Origin: JTS-RE37 sp041744575
GTDB lineage: Bacteria; Bacteroidota; Bacteroidia; Flavobacteriales; Flavobacteriaceae
Assembly (NCBI GenBank): GCA_041744575.1
Contig: JBGTKP010000051.1
Coordinates: forward strand, 1 to 64,000
Reading direction: 5' to 3'
DNA length: 64,000 bases
This document shows, piece by piece, positions 1 to 8,160 of the stretch (position 1 is the stretch's first letter; every line of letters starts with the position of its first letter). The position numbers and the translations under genes were made by a program. The notes beneath the pieces are model-generated. The model searched no databases. It had not been told where the DNA came from and saw nothing but the letters and a program-made list of their open reading frames with translations.

Positions 1-48
1 TTCGAACTCAAAGGAGAATCAATGAGGAAAAAAATGAAAAACAACTAA
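1..48 (+). CDS. istB: IstB-like ATP-binding protein, C-terminal end only (partial)
   Basis: An open frame runs from the first base of the window to a TAA at 46-48 and ends in a charged tail containing ELKGESMRKK. From memory this matches the usual C-terminus of the IS21-family transposition helper IstB (an AAA+ ATPase acting with the IstA transposase). The direct repeats that follow at 94-137 fit the repeated terminal sequences of IS21 elements. Only 15 residues are visible, so the family call rests on a short tail plus context; the upstream sequence would decide it. Confidence 0.5.
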   Translation, partial: FELKGESMRKKMKNN

Positions 49-93
49 AATAATTTACATAAATTCATCACTAGAAAATCATCAAAAGTAAAC

Positions 94-137
94 TGTCCAG
101 TTTACACAGGAATAGGGTGTCCAGTTTCACAGGAATA
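94..137 (+). repeat. tandem direct repeat, two copies (IS terminal repeats)
   Basis: Copy 1 (94-114) and copy 2 (118-137) both read TGTCCAGTTT, then CACAGGAATA; copy 1 has one extra A between the two halves. Copy 1 also sits inside a palindrome, GTAAACTG-TC-CAGTTTAC at 88-105. The GTG used as the nominal start of the next open frame (117-119) straddles the beginning of copy 2, so that start is unlikely to be original. Confidence 0.75.
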
Positions 138-1208
138 TTCAGTTGCTATAATAATAATGTTTTTGTATGGTCATTACTTGTTCGTATTATTCCAACTTTA
201 TTATTTTCAATTTGGTTCTTAACGAATAAATCATGGTGGCGATATTTTATATTTTGTCCTATTGCACCTTTCGCATCAACTTTAATAGTCCCTTTTACTC
301 ATAACAATGATAGTTTAGTTCAACATCTAGGAGCATTTTCGCTTATAACCTTAATTATTATTTTAATTGATAATAAGAATTATTTTCAGTTCGCTTTTGT
401 TACACCGCCCAAACATAATATGGTAAATTCTGCAAAAATTAGAGGCCTTTATTTCAAAACACGAAGTTTTCTAACAAATAATATATACAATCAAAAGTTA
501 AGTAATGGAATAGATAGAATTAGAAACTTAGAACATCTTAAGGTCATATTGAATCCATACCTTATTGCTACCCATTACATACCAGATAATAATAGAATAA
601 GTAAGCCGAAAGAAATCATAATAATTTCATTATTGATAATTTTCTCGACACTATCGTGGGCACATATTGCTATCCCCAAGGACCAGCAAAAGTTGAATTT
701 ATTATTTTTGTCAATTAATAATATGGACTTTCCTGATTTACCAACATTCGTTTGGTACATAACAACTAAATTATGTGTTATAATAACCCTATCCTTATGG
801 ATTATTACTTCAAAGAATTGGTGGAGATATGCCATTCTTAGCCCTATTATTTTTTATATTTATCAGTTTTGGGAAGCATTCCAGACGGGATCGACGGCCC
901 TAAACGAAAATGAATACATAAAAGGATTGCCTATCATTACCATTCTAGTAGGGATCTTATTTTATCTGTCTGAAACTATCAAATATCAAACTAGAATCAT
1001 TGACACCTATCATACAATATGTCATGACATTGAGGTTTTGCTGGATCAATCCAAAGAAGTAATTGACTTTCGCAACAAAAATAATTTACGCTACCATCAA
1101 ATTAAAAAAAACAAGGCTTCCCATCGTAATGAAGCCGAGCATTTAAAGCGCTTGCACAAGTTTAAAGAGGAACTTACCGACAGGATCAATCGGAATGATT
1201 GGGGTTAA
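117..1208 (+). CDS. hypothetical membrane protein with duplicated module, probably 5'-truncated by an IS
   Basis: No family is recognised. The frame encodes about 350 residues with several hydrophobic segments and an internal duplication: residues 15-49 and 211-244 share the pattern FVW...(x)S-W-(F/I)-(L/I)-T-(N/S)-K-x-W-W-R-Y followed by (C/S)PI, each followed by a further hydrophobic stretch. The last 50 residues are charged and probably helical. The only upstream start is a GTG inside an IS terminal repeat, and the first module lies directly against the repeat, so the native N-terminus was probably lost to the insertion. The gene is much more AT-rich than its neighbours, which suggests acquired DNA. 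It may be non-functional. Confidence 0.5.
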   Translation: MSSFTGIFSCYNNNVFVWSLLVRIIPTLLFSIWFLTNKSWWRYFIFCPIAPFASTLIVPFTHNNDSLVQHLGAFSLITLIIILIDNKNYFQFAFVTPPKHNMVNSAKIRGLYFKTRSFLTNNIYNQKLSNGIDRIRNLEHLKVILNPYLIATHYIPDNNRISKPKEIIIISLLIIFSTLSWAHIAIPKDQQKLNLLFLSINNMDFPDLPTFVWYITTKLCVIITLSLWIITSKNWWRYAILSPIIFYIYQFWEAFQTGSTALNENEYIKGLPIITILVGILFYLSETIKYQTRIIDTYHTICHDIEVLLDQSKEVIDFRNKNNLRYHQIKKNKASHRNEAEHLKRLHKFKEELTDRINRNDWG

Positions 1209-1282
1209 TATTTGGGACAATCTTTAAAGACATACTATCTGTTTTTTCCACGACTGAATTACAGAAATAATAATTGGTTTTG

Positions 1283-1687
1283 TTAGGATGCGGAAGGTGG
1301 CGATTTCAGTTGGCCCTGCGTTTTCTCTATTTCCTCGGAAACTTCCTTCAGAAGTCGTTTTAATTCCACTTTCTGGCGTTCCCGGATTTTACTTTCTATG
1401 ATGCGCTCAATCTCCTGTTGTCTTTCCAGTGGAAGTTTATCGAAATCAAGAATGTCCGGATCCTCCTCCTGTTTTAACATGAGACCCTCCCCGGTCAAAA
1501 GCCACACTACGTTTAATTGCGGATAAATATTGATGATGTTCTCGATGACATCACTGCCTATCGATGCACTGTTTTTCTTCATACGTAGGGTATAACCGTT
1601 ACCGGCACCAATCGAGAGGTCGAATTGCCTTGCACTCAATCCTGAATAAGCAATGAATTGAATTAAACGGTCAATTGTTTTTAACAT
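1283..1687 (-). CDS. XRE-type helix-turn-helix DNA-binding protein
   Basis: A 134-residue protein whose first 75 residues match the phage-repressor-like HTH found in many Bacteroidota regulators: an opening RLIQFIAYSGLSARQFD helix pair, then IGSDVIENIINIYPQLNVVWLLTGEG, the typical ending of these domains. The remaining 55 residues are charged and predicted helical or coiled coil, often used for oligomerisation. It is transcribed divergently from the HTH gene at 1940, and tandem palindromes lie between them. Ligand and targets are unknown; autoregulation is inferred from layout only. Confidence 0.75.
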   Translation of the reverse strand: MLKTIDRLIQFIAYSGLSARQFDLSIGAGNGYTLRMKKNSASIGSDVIENIINIYPQLNVVWLLTGEGLMLKQEEDPDILDFDKLPLERQQEIERIIESKIRERQKVELKRLLKEVSEEIEKTQGQLKSPPSAS

Positions 1688-1808
1688 GGATGTAATGATA
1701 AATCGAATATAATCGACACGAATATATGAAATAATACCTTAGAATTCAGAGATATTATCAAGAAATTAATAAAACAGGGCAGTACGAGGCGTATATTTAT
1801 TATTCGGA

Positions 1809-1860
1809 AATATAGAAATAAATCTATATTATTTTTATATATAGAAAATAATCTATATAT
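1809..1860. promoter_or_regulatory. two tandem palindromes, candidate operators
   Basis: Palindrome 1: arms AATATAG (1809-1815) and CTATATT (1824-1830). Palindrome 2: arms ATATATAG (1837-1844) and CTATATAT (1853-1860). Both have an 8-base AT-only spacer, and their centres are 29 bases apart, close to three helical turns. They sit between the divergent HTH genes, about 80 bases before the gene at 1940 and 120 before the start of the XRE gene. Binding of one of these regulators is inferred. The region is AT-rich, so chance palindromes are easier here, but the matching spacer length argues against that. Confidence 0.55.
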
Positions 1861-1939
1861 TTAATTTATTAATTCATGGAGAATTGTTGTCGATTTTCCA
1901 TAACCATTGTTAGCTACCTATAATTAAAAATGAGACATT

Positions 1940-2227
1940 ATGAAAACCATCAAAAATCTTGAACGACTCCAGCAATTGCATGAACTCATTGAAAAAGAAT
2001 GTACAGGCTCCCCGGCAGAATTGGCAAATAAACTTAATATAAGTGAGCGATCCGTATACCTGCTCGTGGAACAACTCCGGGACTTTAATGCAATGGTAAC
2101 TTATAACCGGGGTCGGAAAACTTATTATTATGAGGAAGATTTTAAACTGGCCATTGGCATCTCTGTGTCCGTCTCCAGCAATGGAGGGGTTACGGACATC
2201 TTTGGGGGAAGTTATCTTAAAAAATAA
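1940..2227 (+). CDS. small helix-turn-helix regulator (HTH_11/DeoR-like)
   Basis: A 95-residue protein. Residues 5-60 form a winged-helix type HTH: LQQLHELIEKECTGSPAELA, then NKLNISERSVYLLVEQLRD, with the recognition helix around ISERSVYLLVE. This single-domain HTH is common in Bacteroidota, where it resembles the N-terminus of WYL or DeoR regulators without a sensor domain. The tail after residue 65 is Ser/Gly-rich (SVSSNGG). The start follows an AT-rich leader holding two palindromes. Its target is unknown. Confidence 0.7.
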   Translation: MKTIKNLERLQQLHELIEKECTGSPAELANKLNISERSVYLLVEQLRDFNAMVTYNRGRKTYYYEEDFKLAIGISVSVSSNGGVTDIFGGSYLKK

Positions 2228-2561
2228 AGGACCGGCATTCCTCATCCGTATGGTTTTACTTTCAGAATCTGATAATAGGCATCCTTGAAGGCGGTTATTG
2301 GTATTGCCTTTTATTGACAGATCAGACCGAAGTGATCCAGCTGACAGGAAATTCATCAACCGGATTTCCAAAATACCTGATACGGTAATGGAAGGGTTCA
2401 GAGAGCCATTGCACGGCTGACCTGTACTGATCAAGAGCTTACAATGCGGTGCTTTTTCGAACTAGTATTGATTGTATAAATCTGACCCCATCCTCATGAG
2501 CATGAGTCAGATTTGAGAATCAGCGACTGCACATTTAGTATCTTTAATTAAATGAATTAGT
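2228..2561. other. intergenic region without recognisable gene
   Basis: No coding sequence was recognised between the HTH gene and corA. A minus-strand open frame covers part of it (to 1910) but also runs through the HTH gene antisense and shows no family features. The only clear structure is the stem-loop at 2478-2514. Confidence 0.5.
2478..2514 (+). terminator. stem-loop before corA
   Basis: Perfect 9-bp arms AAATCTGAC (2478-2486) and GTCAGATTT (2506-2514) enclose a 19-base loop that itself contains the palindrome CTCATGAG. There is no following T-run, so it may end the HTH transcript weakly or act in the corA leader. The structure is seen; the role is inferred. Confidence 0.4.
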
Positions 2562-3653
2562 ATGAGCTCTCAAAAGTCGAAAACAAAACCGAATCATAAA
2601 AAAGTACCCAGGATCAAAAATAAACTCGGGAAAGCTCCCGGGACAGTTACTTATCAGGGGAACAGGGCCGGAACCATTTCTTCCATGTCCTGTATCATGT
2701 ATAGTGAGGATATGTATCGGGAAAAAGTGATATCGCAGCCTGAAAATATTATGTCAAACCAGGATGACGGCGTTACGGAATGGATCAACGTCATTGGAAT
2801 AAGTGATGAGGCATATATAGGGAACCTTGGCCGGATCCTGAAACTGAATCCTCTGGTCACAGAAGACATCGTGAATACTTTTCAAAGACCAAAGATTGAC
2901 GAGTATGATGACTATATTTTTGCGGTATTTACCATGCTTTACCTGGAGGATGATCAAAGGCTGGTTTCAGAGCATGTGGCACTTGTACTTTTTGAAAATG
3001 CGGTGGTCGTATTCCAGGAATTGGAACAGGACGTATTTAATGGGATCCGGCAAAGAATCAAAAATAAGACAGGACGTGTGCGAAGCAAGAAAGCTGATTA
3101 TCTGTTCTTTATCCTTATGGATGCAATTATTGATAATTATTACGTCATCCTTGAGCATATAAGTGACAGGATTGAGGCCCTGGAAACAGAAGTTTATGAA
3201 TCCCCGGGTCCGGAAACCGCAAGGAAGATTCAGCAATTAAAAAAGGACGTTCTTGGACTTCGTCGATTTATTGTTCCTGTCAGGGAGCTGGTAATCAAGC
3301 TCCTGGATTCCGGGCATAAACTCATTCTTCCTGAAACCAAATTCTTTTTAAGAGATGCCCTGGATCACACAACCGAAATGAACGAGAATCTGCAAATTTA
3401 CAGGGAGATGGCGATGAGCCTGATGGAGATGTATATGAGCAATGTGAGCAATAAGATGAATGAAGTGATGAAAGTCCTCACCATTATGGCCTCCATTTTC
3501 ATTCCCCTGACTTTTATCGCAGGAATCTATGGGATGAATTTTGACCATATGCCGGAACTTCATTGGAAGGATGGGTATTTTATAATTCTGGGGTTTATGT
3601 TGTTGATTTTTATCGCAATGATCCTCTTTTTCAAAAAGAAGCGATGGCTGTGA
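2562..3653 (+). CDS. corA: magnesium/cobalt transporter CorA
   Basis: CorA is a homopentameric inner-membrane channel for Mg2+ (also Co2+ and Ni2+). The 363-residue protein has the long cytoplasmic alpha/beta N-domain, a helical stalk, and the diagnostic GMN signature (residues 324-326, in IYGMNF) at the end of TM1, followed by TM2 and a basic KKKRWL end. The first 40 residues are Lys-rich and absent from most CorA proteins, while the next block (about 55-90) fits the normal domain start, so a later start is conceivable. The next gene at 3830 is spaced by 176 bases, so it is probably monocistronic. Confidence 0.93.
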   Translation: MSSQKSKTKPNHKKVPRIKNKLGKAPGTVTYQGNRAGTISSMSCIMYSEDMYREKVISQPENIMSNQDDGVTEWINVIGISDEAYIGNLGRILKLNPLVTEDIVNTFQRPKIDEYDDYIFAVFTMLYLEDDQRLVSEHVALVLFENAVVVFQELEQDVFNGIRQRIKNKTGRVRSKKADYLFFILMDAIIDNYYVILEHISDRIEALETEVYESPGPETARKIQQLKKDVLGLRRFIVPVRELVIKLLDSGHKLILPETKFFLRDALDHTTEMNENLQIYREMAMSLMEMYMSNVSNKMNEVMKVLTIMASIFIPLTFIAGIYGMNFDHMPELHWKDGYFIILGFMLLIFIAMILFFKKKRWL

Positions 3654-3829
3654 GGTGCTGCCCAATCATATATTTTGCCCGGATCTCTTACGTTATCGCA
3701 GTATATCACAACGCCTGGCCTATTGACGGTATCAGAGCGTTGGCTTTTTAAAGCAATGAAAAGATTGAAAAGGGATCAAAATCTCAATAATTAGTTGTAT
3801 CTTATATAGTCTGCAATAATTAAATTATT

Positions 3830-4375
3830 ATGAAAATAAATCAATTTTTTACCCTTGTGCTAATGGGTCTCTTTACCTCATTGAGTTCCTCACAGGAAAC
3901 CGGGAACCTGACTACCGGATCAGCGGGTAGCGGCGATCAGGTGGGTACTGAGACCACAGAAAAGACGTATACAATTCACGCGAATGGAAAAGTGTTCAGG
4001 AACTCTGTTAGAATTACCACCACAATTTCACAAAACATTATGTTTGAGGAGGAAGACGAGGACAAAGTGGAGCAGGACCAGATAAAAACGCCTAAAAAAA
4101 TCACCAAAACCGTGCTCATTGACAATGATGAGGATGATGATTATGATGAAAGAATCGTATTCAGCTATATGGCCGATGCAAATTCGGATTTCACACTTGT
4201 AAGTAATGATGATGAAATTCTGGTCGGGATCGATGATGGCGATCAGTTAAATATTGTGACATCAGAGCAGATTACGATCAGTCGGCTTAAAAACAACAGA
4301 GAGGCCTATATTTTTACCAACAATCAGGGAAAAGAGGTACAATTTTACATTGAGGATTACGAGACCCTGGAATAA
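3830..4375 (+). CDS. hypothetical secreted acidic protein
   Basis: No family is recognised. The 181-residue product starts with a Sec signal peptide (hydrophobic core LVLMGLFTSLSSS, likely cleavage before QETG). The mature part is very acidic, with runs such as EEEDEDKVEQD and DNDEDDDYDE, which could bind cations. Its second half looks like alternating beta-strands (TLVSNDDEILVGIDDGD). It stands alone between corA and the convergent cysM. Exported location is fairly sure; function is unknown. Confidence 0.6.
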   Translation: MKINQFFTLVLMGLFTSLSSSQETGNLTTGSAGSGDQVGTETTEKTYTIHANGKVFRNSVRITTTISQNIMFEEEDEDKVEQDQIKTPKKITKTVLIDNDEDDDYDERIVFSYMADANSDFTLVSNDDEILVGIDDGDQLNIVTSEQITISRLKNNREAYIFTNNQGKEVQFYIEDYETLE

Positions 4376-4459
4376 TGAATCAGCACCGGCCGGCTTTCTC
4401 CAGTTAACCAGGGCCTTGAATGGCTGCTTACCGAAGGAATTTGAATAGACCCTGCATTC

Positions 4460-5341
4460 TTAAAACAGGTCGGAGGACAGGTAGCGATCTCCCCTGTCGC
4501 AGACAATAGACACTATAACCCCATGCTCCAGGGTATCGATCAACTTTAAAGCGGCCGCAGCCGCCCCACCACTGCTCATTCCCCCAAAGATTCCTTCCTC
4601 GGAGGCTAATTTTCTGGCCATTATCCGCGCTTCATCCTCAGTGACCTCAATAATCTGATCTACTTTCTTAGGATTATAAATTTTTGGCAAGTACGCCTCG
4701 GGCCATTTGCGGATTCCGGGAATACTGGAGTCATCATCCGGCTGAACACCCACGATCTGAATATCTGAGCGTTGCTCTTTCAGAAAAGTAGAGGTACCCA
4801 TGATGGTGCCTGTAGTACCCATAGATGATACAAAATGGGTAATGCTCCCGGAAGTATCCCGCCATATTTCCGGCCCCGTTGTTTTGTAATGTGCCTGCCA
4901 GTTGTCCTCATTGCCGAACTGGTTAAGCATGGTATATCCTTCTTTTTCCACTTTGGCCTCTGCATAGTCCCTGGCTCCTTCAATGCCATCATCTGCCGGA
5001 GTCAGGATGACTGTCGCACCATATGCGCGCATGGTCTGTACCCGCTCCTTTGTGGCATTTTCCGGCATGATAAGTTCTATTTTCAGTTGATATATTCCGG
5101 CAATCATGGCCAACGCAATGCCTGTGTTCCCGCTGGTAGCTTCAATTAGTTTGGTCCCAGAAGAAATGGTGCCCCTCTCCAGTCCGCTTTTAATCATATT
5201 CAGAGCCGCCCGGTCCTTTACACTGCCGCCGGGATTCTGACCTTCCAGCTTAAAAAAAAGGCGGATGTCTTTGCGGGTATTAAGTACTCTGCTTTCAACC
5301 AATGGGGTATTCCCTATCAGGGAGACCAGATTATGAGACAT
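4460..5341 (-). CDS. cysM: cysteine synthase B (O-acetylserine sulfhydrylase)
   Basis: A PLP-dependent fold-type II enzyme that makes cysteine from O-acetylserine and sulfide. From the start used here the protein is 293 residues. It has the PLP lysine in GGSVKDRAA (K42), the phosphate/substrate loop TSGNTG (69-74) and a Gly-rich PLP-phosphate loop (GTTGTIMG). An upstream in-frame start exists, but the ATG at 5341 precedes the family-typical N-terminus (LIGNTPLV) and overlaps the cysE stop by 11 bases, giving translational coupling. Lengths near 290-300 favour CysM over CysK; the exact subtype is inferred. Confidence 0.92.
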   Translation of the reverse strand: MSHNLVSLIGNTPLVESRVLNTRKDIRLFFKLEGQNPGGSVKDRAALNMIKSGLERGTISSGTKLIEATSGNTGIALAMIAGIYQLKIELIMPENATKERVQTMRAYGATVILTPADDGIEGARDYAEAKVEKEGYTMLNQFGNEDNWQAHYKTTGPEIWRDTSGSITHFVSSMGTTGTIMGTSTFLKEQRSDIQIVGVQPDDDSSIPGIRKWPEAYLPKIYNPKKVDQIIEVTEDEARIMARKLASEEGIFGGMSSGGAAAAALKLIDTLEHGVIVSIVCDRGDRYLSSDLF

Positions 5342-6125
5342 GCGATTGGGTCTTGATTTTAATTTCCGGACTATGGAACACCTTAGAATTGGCCGGTACA
5401 GAGGTCGTGAGCCAGGCATTGCCTCCTATGATCGAATTTTCACCAATGACCGTATCGCCCCCGAGGATTGTCGCATTCGCATAAATAGTGACATTGTTTT
5501 CAATGGTGGGATGGCGTTTGGTTTTTTGCAGGTTCTTTGCGACATAGAGGGCGCCAAGGGTCACCCCCTGATAGATTTTTACATTATTTTTGATTACGGC
5601 AGTTTCACCTATCACCACGCCTGTGGCATGGTCGATAAAAAAAGCATTTCCTATTCTTGCGCCGGGATTGATATCCACCCCAGTCTGTCGGTGGGCATAT
5701 TCCGTCATTAATCTTGGAACCATGGGAAACCCCTGTGTGTATAGTTCGTGAGCCAGCCTGTATATGGCAATGGCATAAAAGCCGGGATAGGCCATGTATA
5801 CCTCCTCAATAGATAGTGAGGCCGGATCGCAACTGGCGATCGCTTCCGCATCAAGATTCAATTTTTCTATAACCATGGGTAACCGCGCAACGTATCCTTC
5901 CCATACCTGTCCGCAAATCTTATTAACATCCCAACACGCCAGATCTACGAGCGATGCAAACTGGGACTCGAGTACGTCGAGATTTTCCGCCACGGGGGTC
6001 TCAATATCAAAAAGGGTCAGGAACAATAGATCGGTGAAGACCTCTGTCTGTTCTTTAAGACGATACCGTAAATTCGGTTGCTTTTTATTGTCAATGATTT
6101 TTTGTATGATCTTGGATCGGTCCAT
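5331..6125 (-). CDS. cysE: serine O-acetyltransferase
   Basis: It acetylates serine with acetyl-CoA to give O-acetylserine, the substrate of the cysteine synthase encoded next. The 264-residue protein has a helical N-domain (1-135) and a C-terminal left-handed beta-helix built from hexapeptides (for example INPGARIGNAFFIDHATGVVIGE without a break). H166 in the DHATG motif corresponds to the catalytic histidine of the family. The gene is first in a two-gene minus-strand operon with cysM, overlapping it by 11 bases. The C-terminal tail is longer than in forms that lack feedback control, but inhibition cannot be judged from sequence alone. Confidence 0.93.
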   Translation of the reverse strand: MDRSKIIQKIIDNKKQPNLRYRLKEQTEVFTDLLFLTLFDIETPVAENLDVLESQFASLVDLACWDVNKICGQVWEGYVARLPMVIEKLNLDAEAIASCDPASLSIEEVYMAYPGFYAIAIYRLAHELYTQGFPMVPRLMTEYAHRQTGVDINPGARIGNAFFIDHATGVVIGETAVIKNNVKIYQGVTLGALYVAKNLQKTKRHPTIENNVTIYANATILGGDTVIGENSIIGGNAWLTTSVPANSKVFHSPEIKIKTQSHVS

Positions 6126-6464
6126 AAACCAGCGAATTAGATGCTAAAATTAACTATTTAATGCATAGTCGATATTTCAAAACGTTAAGTTTGGCTTAAA
6201 ATTATAAAGCCGCCGACCCGAGTGGAGGCTGGTGTTTAACAGGGATTTACTTTTTGGGATTTGATCCGTCCGGAGAATCTCGGGGAGGAAACAAATTGCG
6301 GAGGACCGACGGGGGAGCAGGTGTAGATTTGAAATAATTAGCCTTTTCGCACCGGAGATCATTTGCGGGATAAAAAGCCCGTAGAAGGACTTGACGGACT
6401 AATGTTGAACCGCAGGGGTTCTTACAAAATGAGTAAGTGCTTCGAAAAAGGGAGGCCCCCTAGT
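6126..6464. other. intergenic region, nothing recognised
   Basis: About 340 bases separate the start of cysE from the end of the next minus-strand gene. It should contain the cysE-cysM promoter near 6130-6190 (AT-rich). No family-like small protein, RNA gene or strong terminator was identified; the short open frames here have no recognisable features. Confidence 0.4.
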
Positions 6465-6872
6465 TTAAATCGCTGCTTCGGCCCCGAACAATTGCAATTG
6501 GTCTTTAAGGCGTTCGATGACCATTTTCATCATCCTTTTATTAATTGAGGAGGAATTGCAGATATACATGGCGTATTCTTCAGATGTAAACTGACCTATG
6601 ATCATTCCCTTCATAGAATTTCGCAGCTTAATGTCTTTTTGAATCGCATTCTCAATATACAGTAAGCGTCTTGGGGCAGAAAGCTCTTCAAAGGCAGATT
6701 TATGTTTGGCTATATAATTCAGAAAAACTGCCAGAAGCAAATCATTCTGGAATTTAATAACGGGCCGCAAGGTAATATTTTGAAAACGTTCTTCGACGGA
6801 CATGTCGTTATGAACACAAGCAGTAGGAATTTCAGGGCGGAGGTTTAACAAACTTTGTGACCTGTTAATCAT
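6465..6872 (-). CDS. conserved small flavobacterial protein, unknown function
   Basis: About 135 residues. The core (ERFQNITLRPVIKFQND, then LLYIENAIQKDIKLRNS, GMIIGQFTSEEY and NKRMMKMVIERL) resembles a small cytoplasmic protein family that recurs in Flavobacteriia, sometimes labelled glyoxalase for no structural reason. It is helical, without signal peptide or membrane segment. A GTG at 6905 behind a GAGGAGG stretch is the longest start, but the ATG at 6872 better fits the usual N-terminus (MINRSQSLLNLRPEIP). No catalytic motif is seen. Confidence 0.7.
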   Translation of the reverse strand: MINRSQSLLNLRPEIPTACVHNDMSVEERFQNITLRPVIKFQNDLLLAVFLNYIAKHKSAFEELSAPRRLLYIENAIQKDIKLRNSMKGMIIGQFTSEEYAMYICNSSSINKRMMKMVIERLKDQLQLFGAEAAI

Positions 6873-7097
6873 CACGTGAAATTTACTTAAATGTATGCAT
6901 TTCACCTCCTCTGGAAGGGAGAAACCGAATTAGTTTTGAACTGCCTTATGAACATAAAGATGGGAATTAGATGACAGGAGCGCTCCATTATTGACTACGA
7001 ACTTCGGCGGTTCCTGCAAGCGAAGTCCAGAAAGGTAATTGGAATGTGTGATGATTTTCAGGAAACCTGTACCTTTAATGTTCTAAAGAAGTTCAAT

Positions 7098-7841
7098 ATG
7101 CCGGTGAAATATGATAACCTTCTTTTTATCTCAGTCGTAACCCTGTGTTTTCTGTTTCAAAGTTGCGGCAGGCAAGGGAACAGGGAATCTGAGACAGATA
7201 TGACTGATCAGGCCGGAAAAGAGATATCTGATGAAGCTGACAAGGGGACAGCCTATCAACCCATCCCAATCGTTCAGTTGATCGGGATGTCCGACCTTGT
7301 CGCCGCTGGTCATGTAAAGGCAGTGGAAGAAGCCACATTTGAATTTCAAATCAATGATGACATCGGAAGTAATTTTGATTCTTCCAGCATACAAGTCAGA
7401 AAGTTTATACCCCCGGCATTTCTAAAGGAAAACCCCATCCCTTATGACACCACCCGGAACATGATTCTTTATTTAAGAAAATCGGCCAGGGATGATATCC
7501 CTTGGACGATCATCGGCATAGGTGGTGAAGGGGAGATGCCTGTGGAAGACGGATTTATTTATTTTGAAGGCTCGCGTCTGGAGGGTATGCCTTATGTTGT
7601 ACACACCTTGTATGGTACTCAGAAAAACAGGCAGCGATACAATTATAAGAAATTCCTGGATGCCATTACTGAATACAGGAAATGCATTAAATGGGTTCTT
7701 AAAGAGGATAAAAATAAATCACTGAAACAATGGGCGCCAACGCAATCGTGCGACTCATCGGAAATAGACGCCTATAAAAAGAAAAGTAGTATGCATGACT
7801 TCCTGATAAGGGAAACGGAGGCTTATCTGCCTGAGCAATAA
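7098..7841 (+). CDS. hypothetical lipoprotein
   Basis: No family is recognised. The ATG at 7098 gives a clean lipoprotein signal peptide (LLFISVVTLCFLFQSC) with the acylated cysteine followed by GRQ; the in-frame upstream start at 7044 would bury it. The mature protein of about 225 residues has a low-complexity acidic linker and then a beta-rich domain (VQLIGMSDLVAAGHV resembles modules that begin by declaring a transient signal strand). Likely anchored in the outer membrane facing the periplasm. It stands alone. Confidence 0.6.
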   Translation: MPVKYDNLLFISVVTLCFLFQSCGRQGNRESETDMTDQAGKEISDEADKGTAYQPIPIVQLIGMSDLVAAGHVKAVEEATFEFQINDDIGSNFDSSSIQVRKFIPPAFLKENPIPYDTTRNMILYLRKSARDDIPWTIIGIGGEGEMPVEDGFIYFEGSRLEGMPYVVHTLYGTQKNRQRYNYKKFLDAITEYRKCIKWVLKEDKNKSLKQWAPTQSCDSSEIDAYKKKSSMHDFLIRETEAYLPEQ

Positions 7842-8160
7842 ATCACGGAATAAAGCTACATTAAAGGCGCAACAAATTCTAGATGCACGCCGGTATTTGT
7901 CATTTATATCATATCCAAACAACCCGGCGGGTAGCTCGATTGTTTCATTTTTATAAATAAAAGCAATATCTTTAATAGGTACCACGTTTGTTTTTTGCGG
8001 CTGCCAGAAAATGGAAAGCAAAAGCCAACTAATGTAGCATCGTGGTCACTGATAAAACGAAAGCCTTTAATTAAATTATTAATAAATTGACTGACTGAAA
8101 CCTTTCCTAAGCTGCGTGAATTCTGATCCTTCCCATCAATCTCATTAAAAATAGTAGTGT
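7842..8160. other. intergenic region, nothing recognised
   Basis: A 319-base gap before the GH130 gene. It must contain that gene's promoter (AT-rich segment 8070-8090), but no clear TAnnTTTG box with a matching -33 TTG was found. Open frames on the minus strand here lack family features. Confidence 0.4.

Larger units (their letters stand above)
1..141 (+). mobile_element. right end of an IS21-family-like insertion sequence
   Basis: The segment joins a probable istB C-terminus (1-48) to two direct copies of a roughly 20-base repeat (94-114 and 118-137). IS21-family elements carry several repeated sequences at their ends. The border is placed near 141 because the reading frame of the following membrane protein appears genuine soon after that. 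The left part of the element, and hence any target duplication, lies outside the window. The boundary is inferred, not proven. Confidence 0.45.

Noticed and set aside
1910..2434. 174-codon minus-strand open frame
   Set aside because: It runs antisense through the HTH gene and has no family features; composition fits a shadow frame.
6177..6362. 61-codon minus-strand frame upstream of cysE
   Set aside because: No family pattern or signal peptide; likely chance.
7755..8021. 88-codon minus-strand frame after the lipoprotein
   Set aside because: It overlaps the end of the lipoprotein gene antisense and has no features of its own.
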